Assembly: GCA_009991595.1 (NCBI GenBank)
Contig: JAACVK010000044.1
Coordinates: 1-44,055 of the forward strand
Source of the DNA: a bacterium
Lineage (GTDB): Bacteria > Bdellovibrionota > UBA2428
Length of the DNA stretch: 44,055 bases
Reading direction: 5' to 3'
Below, one piece after another: positions 1 to 7,694 of this stretch (positions are counted from its first letter, which is position 1; each line of letters begins with the position of its first letter). The notes under the pieces are model-generated. The model was given only the letters and a program-made list of their open reading frames with translations, ran no database searches and had not been told where the DNA came from. The position numbers and the translations under genes were made by a program.

Positions 1-1785
1 TCCTCTAAAGGTAAGGATGGCAAGGTCGATCAAGCCGATATGGACGCCTATAATCACGAGAAGCGGTTGGGACTACGGTTTTGGTCAGAATTAGAAAAAC
101 TGCAAAAGAAACATAAGCGCTTAGAGTTGCTGACTAGCCCCGAAGAGGTCGTTCCCGTGGATGATGACCATCGTTTCCCTCGCTTGCAGCACATTAAGGC
201 TTTGATGCTTCAGTTCTCTCCCAGCAAGTCTAGTAAAAAATGGAATGCGCCCGTTTACCTGCGTGTTGGCTCGTCGAACTTCACAGACGCAGGAATGGAC
301 CCAAGGGGCCGTATCAAACCCACTGATGAGAATATTGAGCAGTATTTCGCAGAACCTCAAAAGGCAGAGCGAGCAGGGAATAGTCGTGGCCATGTTCAGT
401 TTAATGTAGAGGTTAGAGCGCAAGAAAATGAAACCTTCATTGGGGCGTTGGTGGAGCCAATCTTTGAATTGATCGAGGGTTTTAAACAAGGAAAGCATTT
501 TGACGAGCTACCTGTTCATGAAAAACGCTTGTCTAGAGTGATTTTCTCCGATGGCAGCACCTTGCAGGCCTTTTATTCAGAGGGGCCTCCCCGTGCGGAT
601 CGGCCTACCGAAGACCCATTAAATCGAATTCTTTCTCTATACATGCGCAACCCGGCGATGAAGTTGTTGGAGGTTTTAGAGACCCAATTCGTTTTCACGC
701 ACCACAAGAAGGCCCGTTTTCTGAGAAAGTTGATTTCTAGGGCTATAGAAGAGGGCACGCTTGAGGATTTATATGTCGTAGTTGATGGGAGTTTCTCAAC
801 AATAAAAGAGTCAGCCTTAGATGATTTATTTTTTTCTGAGGAAATTAGCATTTCCGAAACTCTTTCGGGTCGTGGAATACTAAATTCGCCTAAATATCCT
901 GAAGGCTTTGATTGGCGAGATTCTGCCTATAGCTACCATGGCATTCCTTCTCTGGTGGTGCCACCGCGCAAAGCCGATAAGATGCACGCTAAGACGGCTG
1001 GCTATCGTTATATAGATGATCATGGCGATGAAGTGAGTACAATTGTTGCCGGTTCGGGCAATAGCTCGACTAACGCAGGTCGAGGAAATTCAGATCTTTA
1101 TCTTGTCTTAGAGTCTCGAGATCCTAAAGCATGGGCAACCATGAAAGAGTTTCAAGAGGGAATTAAACAAGAAGAAGAGAAGCGCTTGTATAGATTGTCC
1201 GATGTTTGGCTGGTTCGGGCTTTGGGCGAAGCTTTCTCGGGACAAATAGCCAAGCTTGCTGAAGCTAATGAAGAGTATTTTCGAAGACTGTCAGATTTTC
1301 TGTCTGGCGAAGCAAAGAGCAAAGAATCCTTTGCTCTTATTTTTAAGCCGATTTTAGCTATGAAAGCTATCTCTAGTTACGGAAAGAATATTCAGAGCAT
1401 TTTGAAGTGGATTAATACAAACGAGTTGTTGAGCGCAGACTTTAGCTGGGCGGATTTTGATCTTTTGCTGCGTTTTGCTGATCACACTCAAGGTAAAACA
1501 AAGGCTTTTCTAGTGGATCTTAGGTATCGTTGGATTGTCGGTCGATATCCGCCAGAATATTCAGAGGCAGATATGAAGAAACAAATTAGAAACTTTGTTT
1601 CTCTGGCAAAGAAAATCGATCTAGCCAATCATGGTCCAGAGCCTGTTGCCGACCTTCCTCCCGCTCGCACCCGAGTTGATAAAGTTATTGAACAGAATAT
1701 GGGAGAACATTGTGAGTTTTTCCTCAATGTAACGGAAGGTTTCCATCCGATGGAAATTTATAGATTGTTAGAGGTTGGGGAATGA
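1..1785 (+). CDS. Phospholipase D superfamily protein, 5' end cut by the window
   Basis: The frame is open from base 1, so the true start lies upstream; the first ATG inside the window is at 40. Numbering from that ATG, two HKD-type half-sites are visible: His51-x-Lys53 followed by GSSN at 77-80, and His316-x-Lys318 followed by GSGN at 338-341. Paired HxK...G(S/x)xN signatures define the phospholipase D superfamily, which contains lipases, phosphatidyltransferases and nucleases. The Asp of each classical HKD motif is not obvious. The substrate cannot be told from sequence; the neighbour of nuclease type makes a nuclease role conceivable. The C-terminal 230 residues are helical-looking with no family I recognise. 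Whether the protein has a signal peptide is unknown because the N-terminus is missing. The stop overlaps the next start (ATGA), so the two are probably co-translated. Confidence 0.72.
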   Translation, partial: SSKGKDGKVDQADMDAYNHEKRLGLRFWSELEKLQKKHKRLELLTSPEEVVPVDDDHRFPRLQHIKALMLQFSPSKSSKKWNAPVYLRVGSSNFTDAGMDPRGRIKPTDENIEQYFAEPQKAERAGNSRGHVQFNVEVRAQENETFIGALVEPIFELIEGFKQGKHFDELPVHEKRLSRVIFSDGSTLQAFYSEGPPRADRPTEDPLNRILSLYMRNPAMKLLEVLETQFVFTHHKKARFLRKLISRAIEEGTLEDLYVVVDGSFSTIKESALDDLFFSEEISISETLSGRGILNSPKYPEGFDWRDSAYSYHGIPSLVVPPRKADKMHAKTAGYRYIDDHGDEVSTIVAGSGNSSTNAGRGNSDLYLVLESRDPKAWATMKEFQEGIKQEEEKRLYRLSDVWLVRALGEAFSGQIAKLAEANEEYFRRLSDFLSGEAKSKESFALIFKPILAMKAISSYGKNIQSILKWINTNELLSADFSWADFDLLLRFADHTQGKTKAFLVDLRYRWIVGRYPPEYSEADMKKQIRNFVSLAKKIDLANHGPEPVADLPPARTRVDKVIEQNMGEHCEFFLNVTEGFHPMEIYRLLEVGE

Positions 1786-4313
1786 AAGAGATTGCAAAGA
1801 TCTTTAGTTGTTTTGTTTTAAGCTCTGTTCTTAGTTCCCCCGTCTTTGCAAGCTTGGATTTAGAGCGCAGTGCAGAGTCTTGTGAAAAAGAGTTATTGGA
1901 GCGTGCGGATTCTTTGAGTTCGCCAGATGCAAAGAGCCGAGTGCTCATGCCGCTTTCAACATTCTTTCTTTCTACGAAAGACCCGTTTTTGGCTCTTCTG
2001 TGGCGGATCGCTGATACGGTTGTAAAAGAGGGGGCGTCGCCTGGCTTACAACGTTTGATCAACAGCGCTTCTCTTGCGGTTGAGGCTATTTTAGAAGATA
2101 TGCCAGAGGCAAGAGGTGCCGTGAGACCTTCGTATCCAACTGGAAACCTCGCTAAGGGTTACGAGGCTACACAACGCTTGATTCTATCTGAACGTCCAGA
2201 ATATATTCGTGATGCAGTTCTGATTCGAAACGGAGTGGTTACAGTGGTTCCGTTGTTGAAGAGAGTTGTAAAGAATAGCGGTAAGACTAATTTTCCTGTT
2301 TATATTCCAATCATAGTGAGGGGCCATCAAGACATTGAAAGTTGGGACATCTTCGCAGCTTCCTTTGCGTCATGGGCCCTGGAGCCTATCCAGGGGCAGG
2401 TTTCTCCTGAGGCACTCATTTACAACAAGCCTATGCAGAAGGTGCGCAAACAAGTTCAAAAGCAGATTGCTCCATTCTCTCGAGTGAATCCTCGAGTGCA
2501 TATTCCTCATTTGGAGCGAGCTACTCAAGAGATTGTTGAAATCTTTGACTCCTATGATGTGGCCAAGAGTTTAGAGCCTGAGCGAAGCACCTATTCCAGT
2601 CGTTCTCCTTATATTTCCTTCATCAAGGAATTGCTCGATAAGAGAAAAAGTTTATGGATGGTTCCGATGCCACCTAATTCTTTCGAACGAGGGCGTTTGG
2701 CTGAACTTGGGTATGGTGATACGGATCTGTTGGCTAAGTTGGAAATCAATTCAGTTGAATTCTTCCAGGCAGCTGCCGAAACTGGAATTGATCCGGATCG
2801 CTTGCGACGTTACGTTGCTCGTTCCCGAGCGAAGGCTGAAAAAAGAAAAATAGTTGTTCAAGATTATGCCAATCCTCTCTTGGATGCGCGTGGGCGCAAG
2901 AAGTGGCGTCTTCATGTAGACTTTGAAGACATTACTGAGCCTCAGATAAGAGGTGGTATTTATCTGATTGGGTGGGCTATTGAGTCTCCTAATGGGAAGA
3001 TTGTTGAAAGAGGACATTTCTTTGCTGATAAAAAAGATCAAAGTCACATTGATGATGTCATGGCAGATTTGTTCCGACTCGCTAACAGCAACAGGAGGAT
3101 TGCAGGCAAAGACTTTGTTGTGACCGTTTATTCTCATCACGAGCAAATTAAGATCATGCAGTCGTTGGATATGGTGGAAGACAAGCCGGAGACATTTTCT
3201 GCTGCTCAGAGGAAGTCCAAATATTATACAGAAGTAAATTTAGGAACAGAAGAAGATCCAGACCTTCGCGGGCGATTGATTCAGAATACTGACTTTTTTG
3301 AAGCCCAATACAAAGATCTTGAGCCTAAAGACGTATTCGTCTTTTTAGATCGCATGGTGGATTTGCTTCCGTTTCTTAGAAATAATATTTTCACACATGA
3401 ATACACAAATAGCTTAAAGAAAATTGTTACCATGTTCAGTACGGACGAGTTTCATGTGAATTACCCACCTGGGCACAATGGTTTAGAAGTCGGTGTTTGG
3501 GTTGGAGATTATTGGGAGACGGGCAATCCAAAGGGGCGTGAAAATGCAATCTTCTATGTGCACGAAGACGTCACGGGCAACATTATTGCAGCCAGAGCTA
3601 TTGATGACTTTGCCGGACGGCCAGTTGATGCAGACTTTCTTTGGGATGAGAAAGTTTCCGGATCTTTAGAACAGTATAAGAATGCCATAGGCATGAGTCG
3701 GAGTTTGGTTTATCTAAGGCTAAAAGAAAAGTTGCTCGAGAAAATTTTTGAGAAAAACTTAGTCGACTTAGATGAAGCAACTCACCAAGAATTACTAGAT
3801 TGTGTGGATATGTCCGATTACTTGGCCTCTAGAAAGCTGATTCGCGATGACAACACTCTTACCGACCTAGAGAAGGCTAGAATTTTGCAGCAGAAGAAGG
3901 TTGAGTTTGAAGATGTGAGAGCCTCTAAATTGATAGCTCTTTTTGAAAAGGCAAATCCGAAGCTGAAGGATCGCGATCATTCAAAGGATTTAAATGCGGC
4001 CGTGTCGGAGATTTTACATGTTCCTTCTGTGTATTTGAGGGAAACTCACATTGAGAAGATGATCGTGTTGGATCAAGTCTATTCTAGAACTCCAGAAGTG
4101 TCTCCCTTTACGGAGATTGGGCAGTCTTTAGATCTGCCAGAGGAATGGGAAAAGGCCTATAAGGATTTTGCCGATACGGTAGACGCTGGCGAAGCACCTT
4201 GGAAAGGGTGGAAGGAGCCTTTGCTCTTTTTGAAGCGCCAAACGTATCGAGATGTGTGGCGCTCTATTTACTATGCGAAATTCTTTCAGCTTGCGCATGC
4301 TGGTAAGCAGTGA
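1782..4313 (+). CDS. Exported RNase H-like (RNase_H_2 / TM0106-type) nuclease-family protein
   Basis: 843 residues. Residues 1-23 look like a signal peptide (Lys, hydrophobic stretch, Val-Phe-Ala cleavage site). The C-terminal half resembles the RNase_H_2 domain found behind RecB-like modules in TM0106-family proteins: Asp380-Phe-Glu382 at the end of the first strand, a YSHHE segment about 55 residues later, a DLLPFLRN helix near 530, and a late Glu-Asp711-Val-Arg-Ala-Ser helix, which together fit a DEDD-type metal site. The region about 110-270 has the layout of the RecB-like PD-(D/E)xK module, but the expected acidic-x-Lys strand reads IIVRG, and the Cys ligands of an Fe-S cluster are not seen, so that half is probably inactive. 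Export of a nuclease is unusual for this family; a role in degrading extracellular or prey nucleic acid is inference. The start overlaps the upstream stop. Its last 50 bases overlap the end of the opposing PAP2 gene. Confidence 0.6.
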   Translation: MKEIAKIFSCFVLSSVLSSPVFASLDLERSAESCEKELLERADSLSSPDAKSRVLMPLSTFFLSTKDPFLALLWRIADTVVKEGASPGLQRLINSASLAVEAILEDMPEARGAVRPSYPTGNLAKGYEATQRLILSERPEYIRDAVLIRNGVVTVVPLLKRVVKNSGKTNFPVYIPIIVRGHQDIESWDIFAASFASWALEPIQGQVSPEALIYNKPMQKVRKQVQKQIAPFSRVNPRVHIPHLERATQEIVEIFDSYDVAKSLEPERSTYSSRSPYISFIKELLDKRKSLWMVPMPPNSFERGRLAELGYGDTDLLAKLEINSVEFFQAAAETGIDPDRLRRYVARSRAKAEKRKIVVQDYANPLLDARGRKKWRLHVDFEDITEPQIRGGIYLIGWAIESPNGKIVERGHFFADKKDQSHIDDVMADLFRLANSNRRIAGKDFVVTVYSHHEQIKIMQSLDMVEDKPETFSAAQRKSKYYTEVNLGTEEDPDLRGRLIQNTDFFEAQYKDLEPKDVFVFLDRMVDLLPFLRNNIFTHEYTNSLKKIVTMFSTDEFHVNYPPGHNGLEVGVWVGDYWETGNPKGRENAIFYVHEDVTGNIIAARAIDDFAGRPVDADFLWDEKVSGSLEQYKNAIGMSRSLVYLRLKEKLLEKIFEKNLVDLDEATHQELLDCVDMSDYLASRKLIRDDNTLTDLEKARILQQKKVEFEDVRASKLIALFEKANPKLKDRDHSKDLNAAVSEILHVPSVYLRETHIEKMIVLDQVYSRTPEVSPFTEIGQSLDLPEEWEKAYKDFADTVDAGEAPWKGWKEPLLFLKRQTYRDVWRSIYYAKFFQLAHAGKQ

Positions 4314-4914
4314 AGAGGGTCTCTATCTTTACTGCGAGAGTTGCAAAAATAGAGCCCAAAAGCCATCCAGCTACAACATCGAGTGGATAGTGTTGCCCAA
4401 GAGACACCCTTGAAACACCTATAAAAATTGAAATCAGCGCGAGCCCTGCAAAGAAAGTTTTGTTGAGGGGCTTGTTGCTTGTTAGCAACAGAAGAAAGAA
4501 CAAGCAGCTCGTGTTGAAGGCGTGGTTCGAGGGTAAGCTAAGTGCGGGGAGAAATTCTGGGTTGTAATAATCAACGTGGGGTTTGAGTCTTCCAATCCAA
4601 ATTTTCAATCGGTAAGAAACTAGGTCGGAAGCCCCTAGGCTGAGGGTAATAAAGAAGAATTTCTTTAAAACAAGACTTTTGTTAAATGAAACCTTTAAAC
4701 GACGTTGCTTGCTTAGATAGAGCATAATGGTCGCGATAAAAAATATTGTAATAGAGACGGGGCTTTCTATCAGCCATTTTAGAAAAGAAGGAGCGTAATC
4801 CTTTGACCAATGCAAAATGTTTTCTCTAAGTTCGTGATCGAACTCTATAATTTCGCGTGGAACATTTTCCCAGAGATGTCCTGGGAGACTCCTTGTTATA
4901 AGGGGATCTCTCAA
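4264..4914 (-). CDS. PAP2-family membrane phosphatase
   Basis: Integral membrane protein of about 216 residues with five to six hydrophobic helices. The three PAP2 (type 2 phosphatidic acid phosphatase) motifs are present: a K-x6-KP form of motif 1 (Lys where Arg is usual), PSNH as motif 2 (usually PSGH), and SRVSLGQH...D as motif 3. Family members dephosphorylate lipid phosphates such as undecaprenyl diphosphate, phosphatidate or lipid A; next to a peptidoglycan glycosyltransferase, undecaprenyl-diphosphate recycling is a sensible guess. The start is chosen at a TTG (4914) that overlaps the upstream stop as TTGA and has a GGAAGGA ribosome-binding site nine bases upstream; a longer TTG start at 4932 is possible. 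There is no ATG near the N-terminus. The end overlaps the convergent nuclease-like gene by 50 bases. Confidence 0.85.
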   Translation of the reverse strand: MRDPLITRSLPGHLWENVPREIIEFDHELRENILHWSKDYAPSFLKWLIESPVSITIFFIATIMLYLSKQRRLKVSFNKSLVLKKFFFITLSLGASDLVSYRLKIWIGRLKPHVDYYNPEFLPALSLPSNHAFNTSCLFFLLLLTSNKPLNKTFFAGLALISIFIGVSRVSLGQHYPLDVVAGWLLGSIFATLAVKIETLFTAYQHAQAERISHSK

Positions 4915-6137
4915 TTTATTAAATCCTTCCAAGTTAAGCCTGTCTTTAACTCCCAGTTCGCTCCCTCTATTTCAATAGGGGTTTCATCCGGAGGTAACTT
5001 GATGAATGCCTTTTGATTAGCCCTAACAAGAAGCCAGGTCTGGCCAGACTTTGGCTCGATGTAGTCCGGATAGTAGTCCGATAGAGTTGAAAATAGCTCT
5101 TTAGAAAGTGAGGTATTATTTCTAGAGGACTTAAATGGAAAGGGGCCTAGGTGGGTTAGAGCCTTATAAAGTAGGTCACTCTTTTTATTTTCTTTGAGAG
5201 TGTTTGGGAAGTATTTCCCAGAATGAAGAAGTGGAAACTTACGTTTACTTAGATTTAAGGGCGCGAGCGAGGTCTTTTCAGATAAGATGAAAAAAGAGTC
5301 GTTTCGTTCTATGAAATTTTCTGAAATCAATCGCTGAACAAATGCCTTCTTCTTCTTTTCTATAAAATCTAGATTTTTTGATCCAAGGTAGGGGTCAAAG
5401 CGCTTAGGGTTGGGAATAATCAAGGCAAGCGCGAGTGCTTCGGATAAATTTAAGTCGTTAGAGCCTTTGTCGAAGTAGTGTCTAGAGGCAGCTTCAGCTC
5501 CATAGATGCCTGGACCCCATTCTATAATGTTTAGGTAGAGGTCTAAGATTTGCTCTTTGCTTAGATCTGTTTCGACTCTTTTTACCCAGGGGATTTCAAA
5601 AAGTTTTCTGACCATACTTTTCTCTTTATCTAGGAATAGGTTTTTAACGAGTTGCTGAGAGATCGTGCTAGCGCCACGCTTTACTTTTCCTTTAGAAAGG
5701 TTGTCGCTGAATGCTTTTTTGATCTCAGACATGTCAAGGCCTGTGTGCTGAAAGAATTTTGCATCCTCCAAGAGCACGACAAATTGAACGAGCTTGGGAT
5801 CAATGCTCTTTAGGGGTCGATAAAACTGGACAAGCGGGTTCTTCTTGCTTTCTTCGTACAAAATTGGCTGTTCGTCCCCATCGTAAACAACGCGAATGTC
5901 TTGTGGTTTGATTTTCTGGAAATTGAGTTTTTCGGTCGGTAGCTTGTAGGGGAGTTTGTCGTTGAGCCAATCAGAAAAGCCCGCCCGAGCGGATAATGAA
6001 AGGCAGCTTAGAGCAACCAACAAGAGGCTGGTGGGCGCCTTGAGCCTCCTTACTCGCTGCAACAAGGCGAGTTTCTTGCGTTTCTGACACTTAAGTTTGA
6101 AGTTGCGGTGCATTAATTTACGGCTATCCTCTTCCAT
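4911..6137 (-). CDS. mtgA: Monofunctional peptidoglycan glycosyltransferase (GT51)
   Basis: 408 residues. A basic N-terminus precedes a hydrophobic segment at about 34-50 ending in Ala-Arg-Ala, which is either a signal peptide or a membrane anchor. The GT51 domain carries all the usual motifs: catalytic Glu124 in EDAKFFQHTGLD, GASTISQQLVKNLFL at 155-169, RKLFE with Glu181, EQILDLYLN at 195-203, and an IPNP motif near 249-252. This fold polymerises lipid II into glycan strands in the periplasm. No penicillin-binding transpeptidase domain follows, so it is a monofunctional glycosyltransferase; the C-terminal 120 residues are not recognised and make it longer than typical MtgA. An AGGA ribosome-binding site sits about nine bases before the ATG at 6137. 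The PAP2 gene follows with a 4-nt overlap. Confidence 0.88.
   Translation of the reverse strand: MEEDSRKLMHRNFKLKCQKRKKLALLQRVRRLKAPTSLLLVALSCLSLSARAGFSDWLNDKLPYKLPTEKLNFQKIKPQDIRVVYDGDEQPILYEESKKNPLVQFYRPLKSIDPKLVQFVVLLEDAKFFQHTGLDMSEIKKAFSDNLSKGKVKRGASTISQQLVKNLFLDKEKSMVRKLFEIPWVKRVETDLSKEQILDLYLNIIEWGPGIYGAEAASRHYFDKGSNDLNLSEALALALIIPNPKRFDPYLGSKNLDFIEKKKKAFVQRLISENFIERNDSFFILSEKTSLAPLNLSKRKFPLLHSGKYFPNTLKENKKSDLLYKALTHLGPFPFKSSRNNTSLSKELFSTLSDYYPDYIEPKSGQTWLLVRANQKAFIKLPPDETPIEIEGANWELKTGLTWKDLIN
6103..6130 (+). promoter_or_regulatory. Possible promoter for the IHF/HU gene
   Basis: TTGCGG (6103-6108) and TATCCT (6125-6130) are separated by 16 bases and lie about 40 bases before the IHF/HU start, inside the beginning of the divergent glycosyltransferase gene. 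Only 30 bases separate the two start codons, so at least one promoter has to lie inside the neighbour. Both hexamers are imperfect sigma70 matches. Confidence 0.25.
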
Positions 6138-6167
6138 TGTTCGATTTCCTAGGTCAATATGTAAGTT

Positions 6168-6467
6168 ATGACAAAGTCTGACCTTATTGAAAAGCTCACA
6201 CAGAAATCAAATCTAACCAAGAAAAAAGTTGAAGCGGTTGTGAATACCATTTTCGACACCATGTTTGAATCTTTAGTGAATGGGGACAGAATTGAAATCC
6301 GCGGTTTTGGATCGTGGCATGTAAAGAATTATAAGAGTTACACTGGCAGAAACCCTAAGACGGGTAGTGCTGTTAAAGTGACTGAAAAGAAATTGCCATT
6401 CTTTAAAGTAGGAAAAGAGCTGAAAAAGCGAATAGATGCAGGAAAGCAACATCCAATCGTTGACTAG
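6168..6467 (+). CDS. IHF/HU-family DNA-bending protein, IHF-beta-like
   Basis: 99 residues, the usual length of the family. The N-terminus MTKSDLIEKL, the centre GDRIEIRGFGSW and the DNA-contacting beta-arm GRNPKTG are nearly identical to the proteobacterial integration host factor beta-subunit pattern. These proteins dimerise and bend DNA to compact the nucleoid and to assist recombination and transcription. Whether it works as an IHF heterodimer or an HU-like homodimer cannot be told from this window, since no partner gene is present. It is a single-gene unit: divergent from the glycosyltransferase and convergent with the 6474 gene, whose stop lies only six bases beyond. Confidence 0.9.
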   Translation: MTKSDLIEKLTQKSNLTKKKVEAVVNTIFDTMFESLVNGDRIEIRGFGSWHVKNYKSYTGRNPKTGSAVKVTEKKLPFFKVGKELKKRIDAGKQHPIVD

Positions 6468-6478
6468 TTTTAACTAGT
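6463..6478. repeat. Short palindrome covering both convergent stop codons
   Basis: ACTAGT-TTTA-ACTAGT, a perfect 6-bp inverted repeat with a 4-base loop. It contains the TAG of the IHF/HU gene (6465-6467) on one arm and the TAG of the opposing gene (6474-6476) on the other. The stem is AT-rich and lacks a following T-run, so termination activity is doubtful. Confidence 0.4.
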
Positions 6479-7112
6479 GGCGCGCTTTGCTTACTTTTTT
6501 TAAAACCTCACCTGAATTTGCGTCCAGATACCAATACTCTTTTTTTCTTCTGGGTAATAGGACCTCTGTTTTAACGATTGCCTTGTATAAATTCTGAGAG
6601 TCGACCCACCATAGTTTTTCCTTAACTTGAATGGTTTCAATTTCAGGTTGTTTATCTGAAACGTCTTGAATCAAAGAAGGTGAATTCGGAAATTTTAATG
6701 ATCCAGAGTCAGCAGGAGGGGATATCCCCTCTAGGAGCTCCCATTTTGAATTTATTTTTTCATATCTAAGTTCATAAGGCCAAACCCGAAGTCCCGACTT
6801 GAAGGCTTGGAAGGAGGCAAACCCGGCTCCTGCGAAATCCACCTTCCATTCAATCCCCTCAGGACCTTTGGGGGTTGGTAATTCTCCACTAGGTAGGTTG
6901 GAGGGAGTTCGCTTGTCGGCTTCGGTGTCGACAACACCCGATTTGGAAGGTTCAAAAGCTAGGTTTTTTGTCTCGATATTTTGTGGATTTATATTGCTTT
7001 GATCATTTATGTTCTTTGAGGATCTTGGGGATTTAAAATTAAAAAAATACACGAAGAGCAAAATAGAAAAAATACAAGCCAAGAGCAGTAGGCGGCGTTT
7101 GTCGTCTCTCAC
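6474..7112 (-). CDS. Single-pass membrane protein of unknown function, last gene of the TadC/FHA operon
   Basis: 212 residues, starting at a GTG that directly abuts the upstream TAG (no intergenic base). Residues 6-26 form one hydrophobic helix preceded by Arg/Lys residues, giving an N-in membrane anchor. Residues about 30-85 are Asn/Ser/Pro-rich and probably disordered; the C-terminal 110 residues are soluble-looking, with several Trp and a terminal YLDANSGEVLKK stretch that faintly resembles PepSY-like repeats. I do not recognise the family. Its position at the end of a strictly overlapping operon suggests it functions with the FHA proteins and TadC, for example as an envelope component of the same apparatus; this is inference. 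Confidence 0.65.
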   Translation of the reverse strand: MRDDKRRLLLLACIFSILLFVYFFNFKSPRSSKNINDQSNINPQNIETKNLAFEPSKSGVVDTEADKRTPSNLPSGELPTPKGPEGIEWKVDFAGAGFASFQAFKSGLRVWPYELRYEKINSKWELLEGISPPADSGSLKFPNSPSLIQDVSDKQPEIETIQVKEKLWWVDSQNLYKAIVKTEVLLPRRKKEYWYLDANSGEVLKKVSKARH

Positions 7113-7694
7113 CTAGGCCACTCGCCTTTCAAAATAAAGAGAAAGACTGCTTGATTCACAGTCAAGATACTTTTGGGCTTCAAGGGCCGAACTCAATCTA
7201 AGAAATCGGGGTTGAGTGGCGGTTGCAGTGCCAAATTTTGTCATTTTCCCAAACAGGCTTAAGTGGAGCCATATGTCAGAATCCTTAGTCTCTAATATTT
7301 TCCATTTGCCATCGCCGTGATTTGTGATTTCAAAGAAGTCGCCATCTTTGGATTCAATGTTAATATGGGCCCACAAAGGAAGATTGTGAAACAGTTTCCC
7401 TTCGCTGAAGTGTAAGGTCCACATAGAACCTAGCTTTCTTTGTCTGAGGGGTATAGTTCCAAGTGCAGTTAGGGTGGCAGTTTCCAGTTTCCTCACATTG
7501 AAATCGGTTTCAGTTTGATCGATGGAGGTCACCATTGTGGCGTCTCCATCTACATCGAATTTACTGAGGCTAGCGTCGAAGGCATGAAAGCACCCTAGTC
7601 CAACCTCATCGATGGGTAGCGACCAGGCTTTCATTAGGAAAATATTGATTCCCCGGCATTTTGAGTGCTGATATCTTCGAAATCCTAGAATCAT
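7113..7694 (-). CDS. Hypothetical protein in the TadC/FHA operon
   Basis: 193 residues. The start ATG shares one base with the preceding stop (TAATG), indicating translational coupling with the 799-residue FHA protein. No signal peptide or transmembrane segment is evident. The composition is that of a soluble beta-rich domain. No catalytic motif and no family is recognised. A later Met (residue 21) could be an alternative start, but the overlap favours the first. Confidence 0.6.
   Translation of the reverse strand: MILGFRRYQHSKCRGINIFLMKAWSLPIDEVGLGCFHAFDASLSKFDVDGDATMVTSIDQTETDFNVRKLETATLTALGTIPLRQRKLGSMWTLHFSEGKLFHNLPLWAHINIESKDGDFFEITNHGDGKWKILETKDSDIWLHLSLFGKMTKFGTATATQPRFLRLSSALEAQKYLDCESSSLSLYFERRVA

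Noticed and set aside
4810-5016. 68-codon plus-strand frame
   Set aside because: Antisense to the PAP2 and glycosyltransferase junction, no coding features.
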